From the NCBI GenBank assembly GCA_040954595.2, contig CM082594.2, forward strand, positions 11,346,001-11,410,000: DNA of 64,000 bases. Reading direction: 5' to 3'. The notes beneath the pieces were generated by a model. The model searched no databases. It was not told the origin of the DNA and was given only the letters and a program-made list of their open reading frames with translations. Origin of the DNA: Balanoglossus misakiensis. Its lineage: Eukaryota > Hemichordata. Both the position numbers and the translations under genes were made by a program. Shown here one piece after another: positions 54,653 to 64,000 of this stretch (the first letter of the stretch is position 1; every line of letters begins with the position of its first letter).

Positions 54653-55386
54653 TTGCGAATTTTCAAAATTTGGTCATTTTTTGAAAAAACCATGGGTTAT
54701 AGCTCAGGAAAATCGTGAAAAATCGACGATTTTTCGACTTTGCGAATTTTGAAAATTTTGTCATTTTTTGAAAAAACCATGGGTTATAGCTCAGGAAAAT
54801 CGCGAAAAATCGACGATTTTTCGACTTTGCGAATTTTCAAAATTTGGTCATTTTTTGAAAAAACCATGGGTTATAGCTCAGGAAAATCGTGAAAAATCGA
54901 CGATTTTTCGACTTTGCGAATTTTGAAAATTTGGTCATTTTTTGAAAAAACCATGGGTTATAGCTCAGGAAAATCGCGAAAAATCGACGATTTTTCGACT
55001 TTGCGAATTTTGAAAATTTGGTCATTTTTTGAAAAAACCATGGGTTATAGCTCAGGAAAATCGCGAAAAATCGACGATTTTTCGACTTTGCGAATTTTGA
55101 AAATTTGGTCATTTTTTGAAAAAACCATGGGTTATAGCTCAGGAAAATCGCGAAAAATCGACGATTTTTCGACTTTGCGAATTTTGAAAATTTGGTCATT
55201 TTTTGAAAAAACCATGGGTTATAGCTCAGGAAAATCGCGAAAAATCGACGATTTTTCGACTTTGCGAATTTTGAAAATTTGGTCATTTTTTGAAAAAACC
55301 ATGGGTTATAGCTCAGGAAAATCGCGAAAAATCGACGATTTTTCGACTTTGCGAATTTTCAAAATTTGGTCATTTTTTGAAAAAAC

Positions 55387-58300
55387 CATGGGTTATAGCT
55401 CAGGAAAATCGCGAAAAATCGACGATTTTTCGACTTTGCGAATTTTGAAAATTTGGTCATTTTTTGAAAAAAACATGGGTTATAGCTCAGGAAAATCGCG
55501 AAAAATCGACGATTTTTCGACTTTGCGAATTTTGAAAATTTGGTCATTTTTTGAAAAAACCATGGGTTATAGCTCAGGAAAATCGCGAAAAATCGACGAT
55601 TTTTCGAATTTGCGAATTTTGAAAATTTGGTCATTTTTTGAAAAAACCATGGGTTATAGCTCAGGAAAATCGCGAAAAATCGACGATTTTTCGACTTTGC
55701 GAATTTTCAAAATTTGGTCATTTTTTGAAAAAACCATGGGTTATAGCTCAGGAAAATCGCGAAAAAACGACGATTTTTCGACTTTGCGAATTTTGAAAAT
55801 TTGGTCATTTTTTGAAAAAACCATGGGTTATAGCTCAGGAAAATCGCGAAAAATCGACGATTTTTCGAATTTGCGAATTTTGAAAATTTGGTCATTTTTT
55901 GAAAAAACCATGGGTTATAGCTCAGGAAAATCGCGAAAAATCGACGATTTTTCGACTTTGCGAATTTTGAAAATTTGGTCATTTTTTGAAAAAACCATGG
56001 GTTATAGCTCAGGAAAATCGCGAAAAATCGACGATTTTTCGACTTTGCGAATTTTCAAAATTTGGTCATTTTTTGAAAAAACCATGGGTTATAGCTCAGG
56101 AAAATCGCGAAAAATCGACGATTTTTCGACTTTGCGAATTTTGAAAATTTGGTCATTTTTTGAAAAAAACATGGGTTATAGCTCAGGAAAATCGCGAAAA
56201 ATCGACGATTTTTCGACTTTGCGAATTTTGAAAATTTGGTCATTTTTTGAAAAAACCATGGGTTATAGCTCAGGAAAATCGCGAAAAATCGACGATTTTT
56301 CGAATTTGCGAATTTTGAAAATTTGGTCATTTTTTGAAAAAACCATGGGTTATAGCTCAGGAAAATCGCGAAAAATCGACGATTTTTCGACTTTGCGAAT
56401 TTTCAAAATTTGGTCATTTTTTGAAAAAACCATGGGTTATAGCTCAGGAAAATCGCGAAAAAACGACGATTTTTCGACTTTGCGAATTTTGAAAATTTGG
56501 TCATTTTTTGTAAAAACCATGGGTTATAGCTCAGGAAAATCGCGAAAAATCGACGATTTTTCGAATTTGCGAATTTTCAAAATTTGGTCATTTTTTGAAA
56601 AAACCATGGGTTATAGCTCAGGAAAATCGCGAAAAATCGACGATTTTTCGACTTTGCGAATTTTGAAAATTTGGTCATTTTTTGAAAAAACCATGGGTTA
56701 TAGCTCAGGAAAATCGCGAAAAATCGACGATTTTTCGACTTTGCGAATTTTCAAAATTTGGTCATTTTTTGAAAAAACCATGGGTTATAGCTCAGGAAAA
56801 TCGCGAAAAATCGACGATTTTTCGACTTTGCGAATTTTGAAAATTTGGTCATTTTTTGAAAAAAACATGGGTTATAGCTCAGGAAAATCGCGAAAAATCG
56901 ACGATTTTTCGACTTTGCGAATTTTGAAAATTTGGTCATTTTTTGAAAAAACCATGGGTTATAGCTCAGGAAAATCGCGAAAAATCGACGATTTTTCGAA
57001 TTTGCGAATTTTGAAAATTTGGTCATTTTTTGAAAAAACCATGGGTTATAGCTCAGGAAAATCGCGAAAAATCGACGATTTTTCGACTTTGCGAATTTTC
57101 AAAATTTGGTCATTTTTTGAAAAAACCATGGGTTATAGCTCAGGAAAATCGCGAAAAAACGACGATTTTTCGACTTTGCGAATTTTGAAAATTTGGTCAT
57201 TTTTTGAAAAAACCATGGGTTATAGCTCAGGAAAATCGCGAAAAATCGACGATTTTTCGAATTTGCGAATTTTGAAAATTTGGTCATTTTTTGAAAAAAC
57301 CATGGGTTATAGCTCAGGAAAATCGCGAAAAATCGACGATTTTTCGACTTTGCGAATTTTGAAAATTTGGTCATTTTTTGAAAAAACCATGGGTTATAGC
57401 TCAGGAAAATCGCGAAAAATCGACGATTTTTCGACTTTGCGAATTTTCAAAATTTGGTCATTTTTTGAAAAAACCATGGGTTATAGCTCAGGAAAATCGC
57501 GAAAAATCGACGATTTTTCGACTTTGCGAATTTTGAAAATTTGGTCATTTTTTGAAAAAAACATGGGTTATAGCTCAGGAAAATCGCGAAAAATCGACGA
57601 TTTTTCGACTTTGCGAATTTTGAAAATTTGGTCATTTTTTGAAAAAACCATGGGTTATAGCTCAGGAAAATCGCGAAAAATCGACGATTTTTCGAATTTG
57701 CGAATTTTGAAAATTTGGTCATTTTTTGAAAAAACCATGGGTTATAGCTCAGGAAAATCGCGAAAAATCGACGATTTTTCGACTTTGCGAATTTTCAAAA
57801 TTTGGTCATTTTTTGAAAAAACCATGGGTTATAGCTCAGGAAAATCGCGAAAAAACGACGATTTTTCAACTTTGCGAATTTTGAAAATTTGGTCATTTTT
57901 TGAAAAAACCATGGGTTATAGCTCAGGAAAATCGCGAAAAATCGACGATTTTTCGAATTTGCGAATTTTCAAAATTTGGTCATTTTTTGAAAAAACCATG
58001 GGTTATAGCTCAGGAAAATCGCGAAAAATCGACGATTTTTCGACTTTGCGAATTTTGAAAATTTGGTCATTTTTTGAAAAAACCATGGGTTATAGCTCAG
58101 GAAAATCGCGAAAAATCGACGATTTTTCGACTTTGCGAATTTTCAAAATTTGGTCATTTTTTGAAAAAACCATGGGTTATAGCTCAGGAAAATCGCGAAA
58201 AATCGACGATTTTTCGACTTTGCGAATTTTGAAAATTTGGTCATTTTTTGAAAAAAACATGGGTTATAGCTCAGGAAAATCGCGAAAAATCGACGATTTT

Positions 58301-58866
58301 TCGACTTTGCGAATTTTGAAAATTTGGTCATTTTTTGAAAAAACCATGGGTTATAGCTCAGGAAAATCGCGAAAAATCGACGATTTTTCGAATTTGCGAA
58401 TTTTGAAAATTTGGTCATTTTTTGAAAAAACCATGGGTTATAGCTCAGGAAAATCGCGAAAAATCGACGATTTTTCGACTTTGCGAATTTTCAAAATTTG
58501 GTCATTTTTTGAAAAAACCATGGGTTATAGCTCAGGAAAATCGCGAAAAAACGACGATTTTTCGACTTTGCGAATTTTGAAAATTTGGTCATTTTTTGAA
58601 AAAACCATGGGTTATAGCTCAGGAAAATCGCGAAAAATCGACGATTTTTCGACTTTGCGAATTTTGAAAATTTGGTCATTTTTTGAAAAAACCATGGGTT
58701 ATAGCTCAGGAAAATCGCGAAAAATCGACGATTTTTCGACTTTGCGAATTTTGAAAATTTGGTCATTTTTTGAAAAAACCATGGGTTATAGCTCAGGAAA
58801 ATCGCGAAAAATCGACGATTTTTCGACTTTGCGAATTTTGAAAATTTGGTCATTTTTTGAAAAAAC
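55387..58866 (+). repeat. Higher-order repeat, 5 x 696 bp (8-mer)
   Basis: Diagnostic variants recur every 696 bp. AACATGGG occurs at 55473, 56169, 56865, 57561 and 58257. AAAAAACGACG occurs with the same spacing (57159, 57855 and 58551). Monomers with TTTTTCGAATTTGCG keep a fixed place in each unit. One monomer alternates between G and C centres in successive units, which makes a 1392-bp (16-mer) super-unit over part of the block. This is the same kind of order as in alpha-satellite higher-order repeats. Confidence 0.93.
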
Positions 58867-60936
58867 CATGGGTTATAGCTCAGGAAAATCGCGAAAAATC
58901 GACGATTTTTCGACTTTGCGAATTTTCAAAATTTGGTCATTTTTTGAAAAAACCATGGGTTATAGCTCAGGAAAATCGCGAAAAATCGACGATTTTTCGA
59001 CTTTGCGAATTTTCAAAATTTGGTCATTTTTTGAAAAAACCATGGGTTATAGCTCAGGAAAATCGCGAAAAATCGACGATTTTTCGACTTTGCGAATTTT
59101 GAAAATTTGGTCATTTTTTGAAAAAACCATGGGTTATAGCTCAGGAAAATCGCGAAAAATCGACGATTTTTCGACTTTGCGAATTTTGAAAATTTGGTCA
59201 TTTTTTGAAAAAACCATGGGTTATAGCTCAGGAAAATCGCGAAAAATCGACGATTTTTCGAATTTGCGAATTTTCAAAATTTGGTCATTTTTTGAAAAAA
59301 CCATGGGTTATAGCTCAGGAAAATCGCGAAAAATCGACGATTTTTCGACTTTGCGAATTTTGAAAATTTGGTCATTTTTTGAAAAAACCATGGGTTATAG
59401 CTCAGGAAAATCGCGAAAAATCGACGATTTTTCGACTTTGCGAATTTTCAAAATTTGGTCATTTTTTGAAAAAACCATGGGTTATAGCTCAGGAAAATCG
59501 CGAAAAATCGACGATTTTTCGACTTTGCGAATTTTGAAAATTTGGTCATTTTTTGAAAAAAACATGGGTTATAGCTCAGGAAAATCGCGAAAAATCGACG
59601 ATTTTTCGACTTTGCGAATTTTGAAAATTTGGTCATTTTTTGAAAAAACCATGGGTTATAGCTCAGGAAAATCGCGAAAAATCGACGATTTTTCGACTTT
59701 GCGAATTTTGAAAATTTGGTCATTTTTTGAAAAAACCATGGGTTATAGCTCAGGAAAATCGCGAAAAATCGACGATTTTTCGACTTTGCGAATTTTCAAA
59801 ATTTGGTCATTTTTTGAAAAAACCATGGGTTATAGCTCAGGAAAATCGCGAAAAATCGACGATTTTTCGACTTTGCGAATTTTGAAAATTTGGTCATTTT
59901 TTGAAAAAACCATGGGTTATAGCTCAGGAAAATCGCGAAAAATCGACGATTTTTCGACTTTGCGAATTTTGAAAATTTGGTCATTTTTTGAAAAAACCAT
60001 GGGTTATAGCTCAGGAAAATCGCGAAAAATCGACGATTTTTCGACTTTGCGAATTTTGAAAATTTGGTCATTTTTTGAAAAAACCATGGGTTATAGCTCA
60101 GGAAAATCGCGAAAAATCGACGATTTTTCGAATTTGCGAATTTTGAAAATTTGGTCATTTTTTGAAAAAACCATGGGTTATAGCTCAGGAAAATCGCGAA
60201 AAATCGACGATTTTTCGACTTTGCGAATTTTCAAAATTTGGTCATTTTTTGAAAAAACCATGGGTTATAGCTCAGGAAAATCGCGAAAAAACGACGATTT
60301 TTCGACTTTGCGAATTTTGAAAATTTGGTCATTTTTTGAAAAAACCATGGGTTATAGCTCAGGAAAATCGCGAAAAATCGACGATTTTTCGACTTTGCGA
60401 ATTTTGAAAATTTGGTCATTTTTTGAAAAAACCATGGGTTATAGCTCAGGAAAATCGCGAAAAATCGACGATTTTTCGACTTTGCGAATTTTGAAAATTT
60501 GGTCATTTTTTGAAAAAACCATGGGTTATAGCTCAGGAAAATCGCGAAAAATCGACGATTTTTCGACTTTGCGAATTTTGAAAATTTGGTCATTTTTTGA
60601 AAAAACCATGGGTTATAGCTCAGGAAAATCGCGAAAAATCGACGATTTTTCGACTTTGCGAATTTTCAAAATTTGGTCATTTTTTGAAAAAACCATGGGT
60701 TATAGCTCAGGAAAATCGCGAAAAATCGACGATTTTTCGACTTTGCGAATTTTGAAAATTTGGTCATTTTTTGAAAAAACCATGGGTTATAGCTCAGGAA
60801 AATCGCGAAAAATCGACGATTTTTCGACTTTGCGAATTTTGAAAATTTGGTCATTTTTTGAAAAAACCATGGGTTATAGCTCAGGAAAATCGCGAAAAAT
60901 CGACGATTTTTCGACTTTGCGAATTTTCAAAATTTA

Positions 60937-61200
60937 CCGTACACACATATCAAAAAACACACTAAAACAAATACAACACACAGATCCCATCCCCCCTTTT
61001 TACGAAATATATTTCAAAACATTAGAATATAATAATAATTCTTTATTGTTCATATTTTTTTAATAGATAATCGCAGTCGTGGTACATGAGATGTCAATTT
61101 CTTTTAAATCCTGATGACTGGTTGTGTCCGTTGGCTAATCTCTTTGTGGGTCACGTGACCCGAAATATTAACCAAATGTGGCGTATACAACAAATAAAAA
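60937..61200. other. Unique DNA between satellite and sulfotransferase gene
   Basis: Unique AT-rich sequence starts abruptly at TACCGTACACACATATC. It includes the probable 3' UTR of the sulfotransferase gene, and no other gene is seen. Confidence 0.5.
61042..61047 (-). terminator. Candidate sulfotransferase polyadenylation signal
   Basis: An AATAAA on the minus strand lies about 155 bases after the stop codon and only ~105 bases before the satellite edge. Confidence 0.5.
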
Positions 61201-63083
61201 TCAGTCATTGTATTCTCTGAGTAGTTGTGGGAGTTCTAATTCGCCCAATCTATCATTTACAGTAGCTATGTATTCTTCGATATCACGACGTAGATCTTTT
61301 GTGTACGCGTCAGCCGGGATGATTTTTTCCTTTTGCCTGTGGAAGGATCCCTCCATATCATTCAACACACAACGCCGTCTGGTCACTGTCAAGGGCACGT
61401 TAAGAAAATCAAGGATTGTAGTCAATTCTCCGAGTGGGTCTTTCTTAAGCTTCAAGTAGTCTACCACCATAATGGTTTTTCAAACTTCATCCAACACAGT
61501 GCATGATTCACCCATTTTGGTGCCATCAGTTCAACAAAGGTATACCATTCTATGACAGAGGGAAAACAAGGGATTGTCAATGATACAATCTCCGCTGGAT
61601 AAATTAAGACTGCATTTCAGGAAATCACTTCGCCTCGCTTAACTCACAATAGGGTTCGTGTTATTATTCCACTGCATATATGAGTGATATTGTCAAACAT
61701 CGAGACAAGTTTACAAACTTTAGTAGACTGAGCAACATCAAATTGGCCAATACTAGGACTACTTATATTTCATGGAAATTTTGGTTCAATCACTTATTCA
61801 AACGTTATTGTTGAAAATATTCTACGTGAATGATAGGGAAATACCTGGATTACCTTCACTTGTAAACTTGAATTCCGGCGCAATCCCAGTTTTTCCAGAT
61901 TGTTGACGATTAAATTCAGCAAGGAGGGCTTTGTATGGGTCTCGTAGAATCAGTATGGCGGATTCGAAGTACGTGTAGTCTTTGCGACAAATGTGTGTTT
62001 TAACCGTCAGTGTTGTACCAAGTGTAAAGTTTTCGCGTTCACCAACAAAACCTGAAATGTAATTACAGGAATCTTAAAAAAACGTACAGACTTGAATAGT
62101 GACGCCTTAACATGGGAGGTAAATTTTCATTGAATTTTGACGCTATTTAATTCTTGCCTCAAATCTCGGACTGGGATAAGGATGTTGTCGTGCAATCAGT
62201 TACCATCCACAAACAAAATAAAAGAAAAAAAATAAATAAAGTTTGAACTATTTACCGGCAAGAATCAGTATACCGCTTGAATATACGGAGCCCGTGTAAA
62301 TACCGGTCGACAACTCTATCAGATGTCTCAGCCATGTATTTCCCGAACCAGGAAAGCTAGCCAGGGCGATGATCGGGTTCGTGTGATTTGGTGACAGTGA
62401 AACGTTGCAGTTGTCATCCAAATCGATTCCTGTAGCCAAAGATACCAAGTACATTCGTTGTTACGTCTCATAGCAGAGAGCTCTTCAGAAAATACTAGTA
62501 TAATGGACACGCCAGGCGGACAGTAGTAAACTATTATACTTAAACTTGATTGTCCACAAAATGGGAAATTTGTCTTGCAACGGCACACAAATAAGCCAAT
62601 AAAATATTAAATACACATCATAGACAGAACAATGGTAACACAAAAAATACAAAGTTACGAAAAACTAGCTAAAATGTGATTTAAAACTTCAGACACAGCC
62701 TTATGAGAGTTTCTGGTTGAGAAGTCGGATCGACAGAAATGCCCACGTTTACATATATTTGCCTTGAATGTAGTTTGGTTTGTTTATAAGTATAATAAAG
62801 TCTTACCTGTGACGTTGCGTCCCAAGAGGTAATCTTGCACAAATTTGCGTGAGATAGTAGCAGCCACTCTCCATTCAATAAGATTAAATCCAACAATGGA
62901 AACGATCGTCAGTAGCGCACCAGTTGCAAAGAACCATTCTTTCCTCGTTGGCGAATCTGTAGAGAAGCAATCAAACCGATTCATTACTGTGAAAATGTCT
63001 CCATGGAATTTCTCGCTCGTATGCAACAACACATAAAGTCATAGGAGGATATGCACATATTTCAACTCACTTTTCTTGAACAT
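61201..63083 (-). pseudogene. WSCD-like Golgi sulfotransferase, frameshift in last exon
   Basis: Five exons, read from high to low: 63071-63083, 62807-62956, 62256-62429, 61854-62051 and 61201-61549. The product would be ~294 residues: a short cytosolic start, one membrane segment at ~12-32 (WFFATGALLTIVSIVGFNLI), then a sulfotransferase domain. The 5'-phosphosulfate loop of the PAPS site is FPGSGNTW at 80-87, and RDPYKALLAEF near 149 fits the 3'-phosphate site. The ends (FLNVPLTVTRRRCVL, GSFHRQ, REYND) match WSCD1/2-type sulfotransferases, but the WSC domains of those proteins are absent. This makes it a type II Golgi enzyme that transfers sulfate to an unknown acceptor. All joints are in phase except inside the last exon: near 61474-61480, beside a run of five A on the coding strand, one base is missing, so FEKP and IMVVDYLK lie in different frames. 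This could be a true null allele or a sequence error; the rest of the gene looks intact. Confidence 0.8.
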
Positions 63084-64000
63084 ATTGATAATCAGTCCTC
63101 TTCATTCGTCTAACGACACTCTTCTCGTTCCTTTATTCTGCAAAAAACAAGGCATACAGTTAGATATCAAGAATGTCAAATATATCCATAAATAATATTC
63201 TTTTCGTCGTCTGTGCTTTTCGTTTTCACCATGTTTCTTCACTTCTACAACAGCGTTACATTCAAAGCATTTAAAATTGTTCTGCTGTGAACATTAAATA
63301 TTTTCAGGAAATGACAACAGCGAAAAAGATTTTTTCTGCTGGTACATGTATTTTGACATACCTTCATTTATCGATGAAAAACCATGATTGGACACTTTGT
63401 ATGAAACGACAAGTTGTGCACAGGGATTTGCAACAGCTGTATTTCATTTCCATGGATACACTATGTATCCATGCCAATGAAGATCATCACCAATGGAAAC
63501 TAGCATCCTATCACCAGATCAGCTCGTCCAACCGTGCTGGATTTCTGTTCGGAGTTGGTGGTGTCCCTTTCAGAAATGGATACATTCCTAAAAGGCATCA
63601 TCCAAGACAAAGTGACCCAAGTTCGGTGCAGCAATGTTTGTTTACGTGATACATACACACACACACATACATACATAAACACATTTATTTTTATCTCATG
63701 AACTACACGAAGACAACAAATTACAGGGATTGTTAAAACCAGCTCTCTTTTATTCTCTTCAATTTCATGATATGCCGAATACTGCTGTACACACAGCATA
63801 CAATGAAACAGCTGGTCCAATGCTGGAAAACTGGTTTTTATAAAGACTTAGGTGGGCATAGAGGATTGTCACCCAGTTATAAAGACTCATGTCACACTTG
63901 GAATCTACAATAGTCACTAAAAAAATCAGTCCAGGTTTTCAGCTGTCAGAGTCTAACAACAGAAAATTTGTAAAAACTGACAACTTACATCATGTATGTC
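63084..64000. other. Upstream flank, no further gene seen
   Basis: Probable promoter and 5' UTR of the sulfotransferase gene followed by AT-rich DNA. A plus-strand open stretch of 120 codons at 63287-63649 shows no motif or splice context. A short CA/TA microsatellite lies at about 63650-63682. Confidence 0.4.

Larger units (their letters stand above)
40680..60936 (+). repeat. 87-bp satellite, right block (CGCG subfamily)
   Basis: About 233 tandem monomers of 87 bp, highly uniform, reading TCGCGAAAAATCG where the left block has TCGTG (exceptions near 41170, 41523, 43350, 53931, 54629, 54715 and 54890). Since 87 = 3 x 29, frames stay open over long distances: 2049 codons on + (54914-61063) and 642 on - (51102-53030). 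They encode only repeats of 29-residue units, such as MGYSSGKSRKIDDFSTLRIL on + and MTKFSKFAKSKNRRFFAIFL on -. I regard them as by-products. Rare length changes are 13-bp deletions near 45940 and 49146, a 7-bp deletion at ~53226 and a 2-bp deletion near 40997. The block stops abruptly at the right edge. Confidence 0.98.

Noticed and set aside
35435-60936. CRISPR-like array
   Set aside because: The 87-bp units follow each other with no unique spacers, the genome is animal, and no cas-type genes are present. It is a tandem satellite.
41548-61063. Giant repeat proteins (555, 898, 1101, 1292 and 2049 codons) as genes
   Set aside because: They exist in several frames and on both strands at once, consist only of the 29-codon unit, and change frame with single-base monomer variants. 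No start context, introns or unique domain supports them.
61201-61470. Separate 89-residue protein starting at 61470
   Set aside because: Its Met falls inside the conserved sulfotransferase exon, directly after the frameshift; it is the end of that gene, not a gene of its own.
63287-63649. 120-codon plus-strand frame upstream of the sulfotransferase gene
   Set aside because: No recognisable motif, and the sequence lies in the probable promoter region of the minus-strand gene.

Overview
The window is animal nuclear DNA. Genes are split by many short introns with GT-AG borders, there is no operon logic, and three intact genes have clear animal orthologues: a mitochondrial agmatinase-type ureohydrolase, the BBSome subunit BBS4 (so the animal has cilia), and the ribosome-biogenesis WD40 protein WDR36/UTP21. 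A WSCD-like Golgi sulfotransferase fits an invertebrate, perhaps a marine deuterostome such as a hemichordate, echinoderm or amphioxus, but the species cannot be fixed from the sequence.

Layout. 1-20.6 kb is gene-poor. It holds a small hAT-like DNA transposon with a broken zinc-finger exon (2510-3430), two short secreted-protein genes (4162-4560 on +, 15659-15886 on -), one candidate signal-peptide exon (10475-10571 on -) and a pentanucleotide microsatellite (17235-17376). 20.8-34.7 kb is the dense part: AGMAT (+, 7 exons) runs tail-to-tail into BBS4 (-, 13 exons), and BBS4 is head-to-head with WDR36 (+, 21 exons) across a 323-bp gap that contains an ETS-type motif. All exon phases of these three genes join without a break, giving predicted proteins of 354, 516 and 898 residues.

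35.3-60.9 kb is one huge satellite array: about 277 copies of an 87-bp unit, between the 3' ends of WDR36 and the sulfotransferase gene (-, 5 exons, 61201-63083, with a one-base frameshift in its last exon). The array has nested order: an 87-bp monomer, an 8-monomer (696-bp) higher-order repeat with a 16-monomer (1392-bp) alternation, a 3206-bp internal duplication, and twin marker monomers 12,154 bp apart. It is interrupted at 39.2-40.7 kb by 2.7 tandem copies of an unrelated ~546-bp unit that carries a tRNA-like Pol III promoter and a 37-bp near-perfect palindrome. Each 87-bp monomer contains two short palindromes with a single centre base, and in both the centre base switches to its own complement among copies. 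One of these switches decides which DNA strand has an open frame. Because 87 is divisible by 3, giant reading frames (up to 2049 codons) run through the array; I treat these as by-products, not genes.

The genes do not form one pathway. The notable system here is the satellite itself: its multi-level order, palindrome-centre flips, two subfamilies on either side of a Pol III-like insert, and placement in an ordinary gene neighbourhood rather than in obvious heterochromatin.
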